From Candidatus Poseidonia sp. (GTDB lineage: Archaea > Thermoplasmatota > Poseidoniia > Poseidoniales > Poseidoniaceae), in contig JAUREO010000016.1 in the NCBI GenBank assembly GCA_030827365.1, positions 1 to 35,528 of the forward strand: a stretch of 35,528 nucleotides of DNA. The letters are read 5' to 3'. A program made the position numbers and the translations under genes. Each line of letters begins with the position of its first letter. Positions within the stretch are counted from its first letter, which is position 1. This document shows positions 25,978 to 33,877 of this stretch, piece by piece. Below the pieces are notes generated by a model. It worked only from the letters and a program-made list of their open reading frames with translations, was not told the DNA's origin and ran no database searches.

Positions 25978-26919
25978 TTACTTTCCCCCCTCGATCTTTT
26001 CAGGTACTTCGACATTGAGAAGGCGGCAAAGCAACGCCATACGTGCTACGACACCGTTGAAGGCTTGTTCAAAATAACGTGCATGGCGACTGGAATCGAC
26101 CGATGGGTGAATTTCATCCACACGTGGAAGAGGGTGCATCACAATCATGCTTGGTCGACAATTCGACAACTGGCTTGCATGCATTTTGTACGCACCTGCT
26201 ACCTTTTTGTATTCATCTTCATCGTTAAATCGCTCTTTTTGAATTCTTGTCATATACACGACATCGGCATTGTCGAGGCTTCCAATCAAATCTTCGGTTT
26301 CAACAATGGTTGCACCATGAGCTTTCAGGTCTTGGACTATTTCCGCTGGCATTCGAAGTATCGAAGGGCTTGCAAGGATAAGATTGCAGCCGAATCGAAT
26401 CAACGCATGACTAAGTGAATGAACTGTCCTTCCGTACCTCAAGTCACCTGCGAGCACGATGTCAAGATTTTCGAGGGTGCCGTGGGCTTGTCGAATTGTA
26501 AAGAGGTCAAGCATTGTCTGTGTTGGATGATTACCAGCACCGTCACCTCCATTGAGCACAGGGCTATTTGCAGAGTCTTGGGCATATTGGGCTGCTCCTT
26601 GACGTGGGTGCCGCAAGGCGATAATGTCGGTATAACCGTCGACCATTTGAATCGTGTCGTACAAGGTTTCACCCTTGACCACTGAGGAGGTACTCACATC
26701 GCCTAAATTGATGACATCGCCACCGAGTCTTTTCATTGCTGTCTCAAAGGACATTCGAGTTCTCGTACTTGGCTCAAAAAACAAATTTCCGAGAATTTTT
26801 CCTTGAAGAAGCGGCAAATAGGTTTCCCCACGTGCTACAGGAAGCAATCGTTCAGCAGTGTCAAGAATTTCAAGAATTTCCTCATTGGACAGGTCGTTCA
26901 TTGTAATAAGGCCGGTCAT
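25978..26919 (-). CDS. pyrB: Aspartate transcarbamoylase catalytic subunit
   Basis: PyrB joins carbamoyl phosphate and aspartate to make carbamoyl aspartate, the committed step of pyrimidine synthesis. The carbamoyl-phosphate site STRTRMSFE is at 51-59. Lys82 in VVKGE matches the loop lysine contributed by the neighbouring subunit. HPTQ (131-134) and HPLPRVDEI (262-270) complete the active site. Its 313 residues are the usual length. The start at 26919 is backed by GAGGT exactly 6 bases upstream; ATG at 26901 is less likely. It forms an operon with pyrI one base downstream and is divergent from the membrane protein gene at 27046. Confidence 0.96.
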   Translation of the reverse strand: MTGLITMNDLSNEEILEILDTAERLLPVARGETYLPLLQGKILGNLFFEPSTRTRMSFETAMKRLGGDVINLGDVSTSSVVKGETLYDTIQMVDGYTDIIALRHPRQGAAQYAQDSANSPVLNGGDGAGNHPTQTMLDLFTIRQAHGTLENLDIVLAGDLRYGRTVHSLSHALIRFGCNLILASPSILRMPAEIVQDLKAHGATIVETEDLIGSLDNADVVYMTRIQKERFNDEDEYKKVAGAYKMHASQLSNCRPSMIVMHPLPRVDEIHPSVDSSRHARYFEQAFNGVVARMALLCRLLNVEVPEKIEGGK

Positions 26920-26925
26920 GGTTTA

Positions 26926-26930
26926 ACCTC
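26926..26930 (-). promoter_or_regulatory. Ribosome-binding site of pyrB
   Basis: GAGGT on the minus strand ends 6 bases before the ATG at 26919 and fixes that start over the in-frame ATG at 26901. Confidence 0.75.
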
Positions 26931-26969
26931 ACTTTTCAAGTGGAACGATAAGTCCTTTGAACATTTGCT

Positions 26970-26983
26970 ACCATGAACATGGT
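26970..26983. repeat. Short inverted repeat ACCATG-AA-CATGGT in the pyrB divergent region
   Basis: A perfect 6-base inverted repeat with a 2-base centre lies 50-65 bases before pyrB and about 65 bases before the opposite gene. It could be a small operator. A tandem GTCATGC repeat follows at 27001-27014. Nothing ties either to a known regulator. Confidence 0.3.
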
Positions 26984-27045
26984 GGAAAAAACCTCAAAGA
27001 GTCATGCGTCATGCTCTATGTAGCGTCAAGTAGGGGCTTGTTGAA

Positions 27046-28806
27046 ATGAACTGGGGCTCATATGAAGACGCGATAAAGGCCGAATACGCACTACGAATTA
27101 CGCGAATCGAACGACTTGCAATGTTGTCTGCACTTGCCCTGCTCGCCAGTGCAGCGTGGATCTTATGGCCCCTGTTACAATCAACATTGGATGGTAAAGG
27201 TGGTATTCTTTCAGGATTTGGAACCACGGTTGTGCTCATTCTTTGGGGCATGATTCTCCAAGATGCTGTGCTCGATGACGCAAAGGCACGAACCCGAATT
27301 GCTACGGCGACAACGTTTGCTTTTCCTATCCTTGCAGTGCTTGGTACCAAGGATTTGTCAACTGAACCTACTGATGTCTTTGCTTCGGTGTGCATTCTTG
27401 TAGCAGCCATTTTCTGTTTCCGAATCTCACATCATTTTCTGCGTGGTGCACTTGATGTCCTTCGATACCGTGCAATACTTGGTACAATTGGTTCAGGTAC
27501 CGCTCTTGTTCTGCTCCTCACCACCACAAAGGTATCGCTTGAGGTTGGACCATCACTGCTTGCCCCATTGGTTCTCCTGTTTGCCTTTGGAGATTGTATT
27601 GTGGCTTGGTTTATTGGTGACGAACACAAGGAACTAAGAAAAGAATTCAAAGCCAAACTTAATCGCCTTGAAACTGAAATTCTGGTCTTGAAATCTCAAG
27701 GTGCAGCGGTGTCCCAAGCCTCAAGTTTGATCACCACTGCAAGTGAAGAAGGGCACATTGACCCACAATTCGGCATGAAATTACTCAACGATGCTGAGGA
27801 AGAGATGGAACGTTCTCTTTCACTCGCAGCAGATGTTGAAATCATTCAAAACGATGCCTTTACTTTTCTTGAGCAAGCAGAATCGATTTCTGCATCAGCC
27901 AAAAAACCCCGGAAGGCGTTTGAGGCAGGACAACGCGAAGTCACACTCGGCTCCTTGCGTGAAGCAGAAGCATTGTTCCGAACTTCGAAAAAGCGTTCCC
28001 TTGAAATTATCGAATGGTGGCAACAAGCCGAGGAGGTCATTTCGACTGCTGAAGCGTTATTGCAATCATCCACCGGTGCAGGAACTGGTCATTTGAGAGA
28101 ATTGCTTCAGGATGCAAAAACCAAACTTTACGCTGAACAGCCCAAAAAAGCCTTCGAGTATGCAAGCGTCATACCAGAACAACTCTCCGCTGATGAAGGG
28201 GCTATGGTTCGAGCTGCCAATTCAATTCATACAGCAAGGCAAACCTTGGAACAAGCCGATGGACTCGGGCTTGAAAAAGAACTGGGCGAAAGGTTAGCAA
28301 AGGCACAAAAAGCCCACGATGAGGGACTTGCAAGCCAAGCCATCGGTTTAGCAGATGGCGTTGTACGAACCGTAGAAAAAGAAAGGGAAGCCATGGATTA
28401 CGTCAGGCGTGCCATAAAACAAAAAAAGAACTTAGTCAAGCGATTTGAGGATACTGGAAACAAGCAAGTATGGATGGAAAAACTATCTGCCGTTGAAGAT
28501 GCAATGAAGGCGAACGCATGGTCAACTGCCGAAGGACACTTGAACACCCTGCTCAAAGAACTTGATGCGACCTCAAAGCAGATGGAAGAAACACAAGAAT
28601 TGTTGAATTTTGTCGAAGATGAATGGCGAATCCTCCGCAATCAATGTGAAGCCTCAGGCATTCGTATTGATGACAATGAGCGAGTGGCATGCGAAGCTTC
28701 GGTTGCAGAAACCAGAGCACATCTTGAGACTGGAGATGTCGATGCAGCGCTTTACTCTCTTGGCACATGTGACGAATACATGGAAAAACTACGACGAAGG
28801 GTTTAG
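27046..28806 (+). CDS. Membrane protein with six helices and a long helical-repeat tail, unknown function
   Basis: This 586-residue protein is not recognised. Residues 20-190 contain about six membrane helices, beginning LAMLSALALLASAAWILWPL and ending FAFGDCIVAWFIG. From 195 to the end it is nearly all helix, with coiled-coil stretches and units of about 35-45 residues such as EAGQREVTLGSLREAEALFR and AHDEGLASQAIGLADGVV, which look like degenerate TPR-type repeats. This would put a repeat-based docking arm in the cytoplasm. No catalytic motif is visible. The gene is alone on its strand and divergent from pyrB. Its stop overlaps the convergent nine-helix gene by 4 bases. Confidence 0.82.
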   Translation: MNWGSYEDAIKAEYALRITRIERLAMLSALALLASAAWILWPLLQSTLDGKGGILSGFGTTVVLILWGMILQDAVLDDAKARTRIATATTFAFPILAVLGTKDLSTEPTDVFASVCILVAAIFCFRISHHFLRGALDVLRYRAILGTIGSGTALVLLLTTTKVSLEVGPSLLAPLVLLFAFGDCIVAWFIGDEHKELRKEFKAKLNRLETEILVLKSQGAAVSQASSLITTASEEGHIDPQFGMKLLNDAEEEMERSLSLAADVEIIQNDAFTFLEQAESISASAKKPRKAFEAGQREVTLGSLREAEALFRTSKKRSLEIIEWWQQAEEVISTAEALLQSSTGAGTGHLRELLQDAKTKLYAEQPKKAFEYASVIPEQLSADEGAMVRAANSIHTARQTLEQADGLGLEKELGERLAKAQKAHDEGLASQAIGLADGVVRTVEKEREAMDYVRRAIKQKKNLVKRFEDTGNKQVWMEKLSAVEDAMKANAWSTAEGHLNTLLKELDATSKQMEETQELLNFVEDEWRILRNQCEASGIRIDDNERVACEASVAETRAHLETGDVDAALYSLGTCDEYMEKLRRRV

Positions 28807-31337
28807 CCCGAACGAAGTTTGAATGATGCCTTGTCCACGACATTTGACTGCATCAACACAGGTGGGTACCCGAGGTCGATAGGAACACCTGCAACTGAAA
28901 CAACAATTCCAGACATGTGTAAAAACAAACCAATGGGCAGGTGGTCAGGAATGAATTTTCCGTATTTTTTCTTCGATTTCTTGATCGTAAATTCGGGATG
29001 TGAAAAGAGAATCCATGCATTTGCTTGGTAAGCATGTTCTTTGAGCCCTTGTGAATCGAGAATTGGTGGAACTGCAACACGATGGAAACGCCATTGGCTA
29101 CGCCAATTTCCTTCTTTATTAATGGCCCATTCCATGCCCGTATCTTCGCTTGAAGGCATGGTGCCAAGGTCGATGTCAGCATACAATCGTTGCATAGCCC
29201 GAACCCAAGGGTGACGCGGATGTTGCTTCCACAGGTCGATTGCGACATTTTGTGCTGACAGTCGACGACCTCCGTCGAGGTGCAACAAACTTTGTGTAAT
29301 CCTACCTTGAATCCAATTTTTGTCGTCTTTGAGGACTTTTTCAAGAACCGTTAATGCTTCCTCGCTGCGGTTTTTTAGACGCATTCGCCCTATTTCACCA
29401 AGAAACATCATTTTTCCTACATCATCTTTGACAATACGAGGGTCGAGTTGAATTTCCCCCCCTTGAAGGGTTCTGGTAATGAGTTTGATATTTTGTTGTG
29501 TGACTGGGTCAATGGAGAGTATTCCATAATTTGAAGGGTCAATCCTATCTTTCGATGACATCAAACTCGCAAGCCAAATAAACCGCAATGACTCGATGTT
29601 TTCATCGGATACCAATGGAAGACGGGAGAGTGTTTCTCGAATATCTCGTTGAGCCAAACTTGCTGAAACGAGAGATAATTTGGCGATATCCGCTTCCCGG
29701 CCTCCTTTGAGTGCTAGATAATTGATGGCTACTTCTTCGGCCTGGTCCCAAAGCCCAAGACATGTAAGAATGGACAATTTTGATTGATGTTCACGAACCA
29801 TTTCAAGACCTTCAATGCTCTGTTCATGGGTGTACATTTGGTCGCCATATCGTTCAAGGGCAAGTCCCCAGTTTTCTTCCTTAATGAGTTGACCAATCGG
29901 GGTTTGTTTGAGGTAAATGATATCGGACATTTGAGAAAGTCTACTACGGTTTTCTTCCATTTGGGAATCAAATGAAATCTCTTCAAGGCTGGTTCGTCGA
30001 CTAAGTGACATAAGCCACACGAAAAGGAAGGCCACTTGACCTCCGCTCGCAAGCATCCATGTCAATTGCTCCATGGCATCTTTCTCAACGATGTTACAAA
30101 CTGTAGATTCCCATGTTCCACATGAAGCACCTTGTGGAAGAAAACTGGAATCCCAGAAGGTGATCATTGCAAGTGCGAGCAATAACATGGATTGACCGGC
30201 AAATCCTGTAAAACAGAAATTGAGGACTTTGGCTTGTTGGGAAGGTTCTGCCCTTAACAATCGGCTATCTGCAAGTTTCATACCTCCACGCCCAGATACA
30301 TCTTGAACATCAAGAAACAGGATGCGGGCAACTTCGTACACAAACAGAAAACCGACGATAGCGACGTTGAGCAATAAAAACAGCAGCAAAAAGGTCACAA
30401 TAGGAACTCGGATACCGGGTTGCGGAATGTATGAAAACAGTTCAATCAATCCAAATCCAAGCAGGCCTCCTTCTTCCATGTATGTCGCCTGCAAACGATA
30501 TTCGGGTAACTCAAGCACTCGGTTTGAATGCGTAAACATGTCGGGATTGACAAACAAAATGATGAGTGAAATCAGCGTATTGACGGCGATGAAAGGCATC
30601 ACAAAGAGGTTGAGACGAACTACTTGAGCAACGAGTTGTTGCCGTAAATTGGGTAAATGATTATGAAACGGTGAAGCCTTCCCATCAGCGAGTTTGCAGC
30701 TTGATTGGTACAATGCTTGCCATGCAGCACCTAGAATTCGACCATAGGCAAGCACGGCGGGGCTAAAGGCCACAAAGGCAGAAATAGTCAACGAAAAGGT
30801 TGAGCTGTAGCCAATTGCGGTCAAGACAAAATAGACGGTAAAGGACAACAAAACCCACGCAAGGAATAATGCGATATGCGAGAAAGTTCGGAGCAAGGTA
30901 TTGCTCTGAAGCGTGGCACGGGTCGTTCCGATAGGGCGAATCACCTGTGCTCCAAGCGAGGTGCCGCTTGAGAGTGATGCAGGTAAAATGATGGCCACGA
31001 GGGCGAGTGCGATATTGAGTGCGTTGTAGGACATGGTGCCGTTGTATTTTGCTTGAAAAAACTCAAACAGAAAAATGAGGCAACCGGTGAGTGCGAGCAG
31101 ATAGGAGAAGATACCCATCCGCATGGTCTTTGAGTGAAGCAGTTTTTTGACGTCTTCCTTGGTTTTTGTTACGCTGTGAACTTCGTATTTTTTGTCACCA
31201 GTGATGAAGGCAACTTGGAGACCTTTGAGTTGTCTTGGAACAAAAAACGTCCAGAAGATGTAAACGCCAATACCTGAAAGCAACAATGGTACGAGCATGC
31301 TGGCATTTATGTCCATAGATAGACTTGCACTCGTCAT
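28803..31337 (-). CDS. Nine-helix membrane protein with a C-terminal TPR-like region, unknown function
   Basis: This 844-residue protein is not recognised. About nine membrane helices lie in the first 450 residues, among them MLVPLLLSGIGVYIFWTFF (14-32) and VTFLLLFLLLNVAIVGFLFV (about 314-333). Between helices 8 and 9 an extracytoplasmic loop has two cysteines (ASCGTWESTVCN). Residues 450-720 are helical and repeat-like (EENWGLALERYGD, LGLWDQAEEVAINYLALKG, SEEALTVLEKVLKDD), resembling TPRs. The last 100 residues are mixed. GAGGT lies 6 bases before ATG. It starts 9 bases after thrS on the same strand, so it is probably co-transcribed, though no functional link is evident. Confidence 0.82.
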   Translation of the reverse strand: MTSASLSMDINASMLVPLLLSGIGVYIFWTFFVPRQLKGLQVAFITGDKKYEVHSVTKTKEDVKKLLHSKTMRMGIFSYLLALTGCLIFLFEFFQAKYNGTMSYNALNIALALVAIILPASLSSGTSLGAQVIRPIGTTRATLQSNTLLRTFSHIALFLAWVLLSFTVYFVLTAIGYSSTFSLTISAFVAFSPAVLAYGRILGAAWQALYQSSCKLADGKASPFHNHLPNLRQQLVAQVVRLNLFVMPFIAVNTLISLIILFVNPDMFTHSNRVLELPEYRLQATYMEEGGLLGFGLIELFSYIPQPGIRVPIVTFLLLFLLLNVAIVGFLFVYEVARILFLDVQDVSGRGGMKLADSRLLRAEPSQQAKVLNFCFTGFAGQSMLLLALAMITFWDSSFLPQGASCGTWESTVCNIVEKDAMEQLTWMLASGGQVAFLFVWLMSLSRRTSLEEISFDSQMEENRSRLSQMSDIIYLKQTPIGQLIKEENWGLALERYGDQMYTHEQSIEGLEMVREHQSKLSILTCLGLWDQAEEVAINYLALKGGREADIAKLSLVSASLAQRDIRETLSRLPLVSDENIESLRFIWLASLMSSKDRIDPSNYGILSIDPVTQQNIKLITRTLQGGEIQLDPRIVKDDVGKMMFLGEIGRMRLKNRSEEALTVLEKVLKDDKNWIQGRITQSLLHLDGGRRLSAQNVAIDLWKQHPRHPWVRAMQRLYADIDLGTMPSSEDTGMEWAINKEGNWRSQWRFHRVAVPPILDSQGLKEHAYQANAWILFSHPEFTIKKSKKKYGKFIPDHLPIGLFLHMSGIVVSVAGVPIDLGYPPVLMQSNVVDKASFKLRSG

Positions 31338-31343
31338 TGGACA

Positions 31344-31348
31344 ACCTC
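31344..31348 (-). promoter_or_regulatory. Ribosome-binding site of the nine-helix protein gene
   Basis: GAGGT on the minus strand lies 6 bases before the ATG at 31337. It overlaps the last codons of thrS, consistent with coupling. Confidence 0.7.
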
Positions 31349-33371
31349 AACGTTCTTGGTTCGGCACGAGACTTGGTTGTGGAATTTTTTGTTCGATTTC
31401 ACTCGTTAATGAGACAATGAATTCATCAAGAGGTAATCCCGAAATTTGGTCGCCGTTCCGTGCTCGCAAACTTACACTTCTATCCTCCATTTCGCCATCC
31501 CCAAGGATGACCATGTAGGCAGGCTGCAAAGCACGATGCACTCTGATTTTCTTTCCAATGGTGTCATCGCCATCATCAACATTGACTCTCACATCGTGTT
31601 TTCGCAATTCCTCTGCAACTTCATGGGCGTAAGCTTTGTGTTTTTCTGAGATGGTGATGATGTGGCACTGTGTTGGTGTAAGCCATGTTGGGAATTTGCC
31701 GGCAAAGTGTTCGATGAGGACACCACAGAAACGCTCCATTGAACCAAATGGGGCACGATGAATCATGACGGGGCGGTGCATTTCGCCGTCGGAGCCTTTG
31801 TACTTGAGTTCGAAGCGTTCGGGAAGATTGTAGTCCACTTGAACCGTTCCAAGTTGCCATTCTCGGCCGATGACATCCTTGACTACGAAGTCAATTTTTG
31901 GTCCGTAAAATGCTGCTTCACCAGGCTCTTCAGTCCACGCAACACCAAGTTTCTGTGCCGCATTCCGGCAGGCTTGTTCGGCCTTGTCCCACTTCGATGA
32001 CTCGCCGACATATTTGTTGGAGTCGGGGTCGCGAAGGCCAACACGTACACGGTAATCCTTCATGTCAAGATGCTCGAAGATGATCTGAACAAGTTCGATG
32101 CATCCAAGCACTTCATCGGCCAGTTGGTCTTCAGTGACAAACAGGTGGGCATCGTCTTGTGTAAAACCGCGAACTCTTGTCATTCCCGAAATCTCTCCGG
32201 ATTGTTCCCAACGATACACAGTACCGAATTCAGCAAGGCGCAGCGGTAAATCTCGATATGAGCGTGGCTGGCTTGCATAAATTTTGATGTGGTGCGGGCA
32301 GTTCATCGGTTTGAGCATGTAGCCATCGATGTCGCCAGTCTGCATCAAGTTCGACAATTCCCCACATGTGCAACCGTCTTCGGACAATTTCTTCATCAAA
32401 TCCCGTTCGACGAGCGGCGGGTATTGTGACTCCTGATAGTATGGGAAATGACCGGATGTGCGGTACAAATCGAGTTTACCAATGTGTGGCGTAAACACTT
32501 GATGGTAGCCTTGACGGGTGAGGTGGTACCGAATGAATTCCTGCAACTCTTGACGAACAATACTGCCACGCGGGGTCCACAAAATGAGGCCTTGGCCAAC
32601 TTCTTCATCGATGTGAAATAGTTGCAAATCCTTGCCGAGCTTTCGATGGTCGCGCTTTTTTGCTTCTTCCATTTGATGCAACGTGTGTTGCAATGCTTCT
32701 TTAGTCGGCTCGACGATGCCGTAAATCCGAACGAGTTGTTCGTTGTCTTGGTTGCCTCGCCAGTAGGCACTCGAAACTGAAGTGAGACGGACGTGTTGCA
32801 ATTTGACAGTTGATGGAACGTGTGGGCCGAGACAAAGGTCGCCCCAGTCGCCTTGTTGGTACATGGTTGAGCCACCGCCAGCCTCGAGTTTATCTTCGAT
32901 GATTTCGATTTTGTACGGATTGTAGGAAAACTCGTTTTTGAGTTCCGCCTCAGACATCTCAACTCGTGAAACAGCGAGGTTTTTACGGGCGAGTTCAATC
33001 ATTTTCTTCTCGATGGTTTTGAGGTCGTTTTCAGAAATTGGATCCATCGCAAAATCGTAGTAAAAACCTCGGTCAATCGCTGGACCGATGGTCGGTAGTG
33101 CACCTGGGTACAAAGCCATCACCGCTTGTGCTAAGAGGTGAGCGGCAGAGTGCCGAAGGATGTGCAAGCCGTCAGTTGAGGACACGTCAATGCCCTCAAT
33201 GCTGGCATCGGATTGAATTGGCCGAGATAAATCGACATCCACACCGTTGAGGCGTGCTGCGATGCATGAATGCTTGCTACCGTGAATGTCGACGATGACA
33301 TCCCCGCAGGAAACACCAGAGGCGTAAGAATTGACCGTGCCGTCGGCAAAGGTCACATTGACAGTGGACAT
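31347..33371 (-). CDS. thrS: Threonyl-tRNA synthetase, bacterial type
   Basis: ThrRS charges tRNA-Thr with threonine. From ATG 33371 it is 674 residues. The TGS domain (1-65) starts with VNVTFADGTVNSY. The editing domain that removes Ser-tRNA-Thr has HSAAH (74-78) and CLGPH (180-184). The class II core has zinc ligands Cys358 (MNCPHH), His409 (DDAHLF) and His538 (MIHRA). The anticodon-binding domain is 565-655. This editing domain is the bacterial and eukaryotic kind; most euryarchaea instead carry a D-aminoacyl-deacylase-like domain, so transfer is likely. An insertion at about 320-348 contains CTCGE. A GAGGAGGGA ribosome site rules for 33371 over the frame extension to 33428. Confidence 0.96.
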   Translation of the reverse strand: MSTVNVTFADGTVNSYASGVSCGDVIVDIHGSKHSCIAARLNGVDVDLSRPIQSDASIEGIDVSSTDGLHILRHSAAHLLAQAVMALYPGALPTIGPAIDRGFYYDFAMDPISENDLKTIEKKMIELARKNLAVSRVEMSEAELKNEFSYNPYKIEIIEDKLEAGGGSTMYQQGDWGDLCLGPHVPSTVKLQHVRLTSVSSAYWRGNQDNEQLVRIYGIVEPTKEALQHTLHQMEEAKKRDHRKLGKDLQLFHIDEEVGQGLILWTPRGSIVRQELQEFIRYHLTRQGYHQVFTPHIGKLDLYRTSGHFPYYQESQYPPLVERDLMKKLSEDGCTCGELSNLMQTGDIDGYMLKPMNCPHHIKIYASQPRSYRDLPLRLAEFGTVYRWEQSGEISGMTRVRGFTQDDAHLFVTEDQLADEVLGCIELVQIIFEHLDMKDYRVRVGLRDPDSNKYVGESSKWDKAEQACRNAAQKLGVAWTEEPGEAAFYGPKIDFVVKDVIGREWQLGTVQVDYNLPERFELKYKGSDGEMHRPVMIHRAPFGSMERFCGVLIEHFAGKFPTWLTPTQCHIITISEKHKAYAHEVAEELRKHDVRVNVDDGDDTIGKKIRVHRALQPAYMVILGDGEMEDRSVSLRARNGDQISGLPLDEFIVSLTSEIEQKIPQPSLVPNQER

Positions 33372-33375
33372 AGGT

Positions 33376-33384
33376 TCCCTCCTC
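33376..33384 (-). promoter_or_regulatory. Strong ribosome-binding site of thrS
   Basis: GAGGAGGGA on the minus strand ends 4 bases before the ATG at 33371 and decides the start: the longer frame to 33428 would place it inside coding sequence. Confidence 0.8.
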
Positions 33385-33421
33385 GTCCTTTCCTGTAGCC
33401 TCTTGTCTATGAATTTCCCGC

Positions 33422-33436
33422 TATACAAACAGTATA
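33422..33436. promoter_or_regulatory. TATA-rich inverted repeat before thrS
   Basis: TATAC-AAACA-GTATA lies 51-65 bases before the thrS ATG. Either arm could be the TATA box of thrS, giving a leader of roughly 25-40 bases; the symmetry may also serve a regulator. The evidence is weak. Confidence 0.35.
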
Positions 33437-33443
33437 AGGTGCT

Positions 33444-33788
33444 TCATTCTTCTTCGCCCCAAGCCACATCAAAATCATCGCCAGTTTTTGAAGCGGCTGT
33501 TGAGACCACGTGAGATGTATCGTTTGGCGTAGGAATTTTGCGTTCATGCTCGGGTGGGGCGGTAAAAAATGACGACTCTCCGGCCGATGCGTGAATGGGT
33601 GCTTGATAGGTTCCGTGGCGTGAAGCCGGTGGTGTATATGATTGAATGGTGTGGCCATCATCGGTAAGCGGTTGTGCTTGGGTGTCGGTCGAAGTGGTCA
33701 CCTCTGGCTTTGCAGGTCCTGCTTTCATCTCTTGGAAGCTTTTGGCAAGAACGTCTTCAAGGCTGGGTAGGTCATCAGTACGACGCAT
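33444..33788 (-). CDS. Small disordered acidic protein, unknown function
   Basis: This 114-residue protein starts at ATG 33788 (MRRTDDLPSLEDVLAKSFQE). Only the first 22 residues look structured, as a short amphipathic helix. The rest is rich in Pro, Thr, Ser and Ala, ending in DDFDVAWGEEE. The frame continues upstream to 33866, but those codons would give a Cys/Phe/His-rich stretch unlike the rest, so the shorter form is preferred. No family is recognised. It lies 72 bases before thrS on the same strand and is divergent from the COG3199 kinase. Confidence 0.6.
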   Translation of the reverse strand: MRRTDDLPSLEDVLAKSFQEMKAGPAKPEVTTSTDTQAQPLTDDGHTIQSYTPPASRHGTYQAPIHASAGESSFFTAPPEHERKIPTPNDTSHVVSTAASKTGDDFDVAWGEEE

Positions 33789-33877
33789 GATAGGAGATTG
33801 ATGGAACACAATTGAATGCTTCGCACAATGGACACGAAAAAGCAGAATTTCAAGAGGGAAGGGCAACTCGGTAACAT

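Noticed and set aside
26970-27014. A pyrimidine-responsive attenuator before pyrB
   Set aside because: The repeats are short, upstream of the ribosome site and show no alternative stems or leader peptide.
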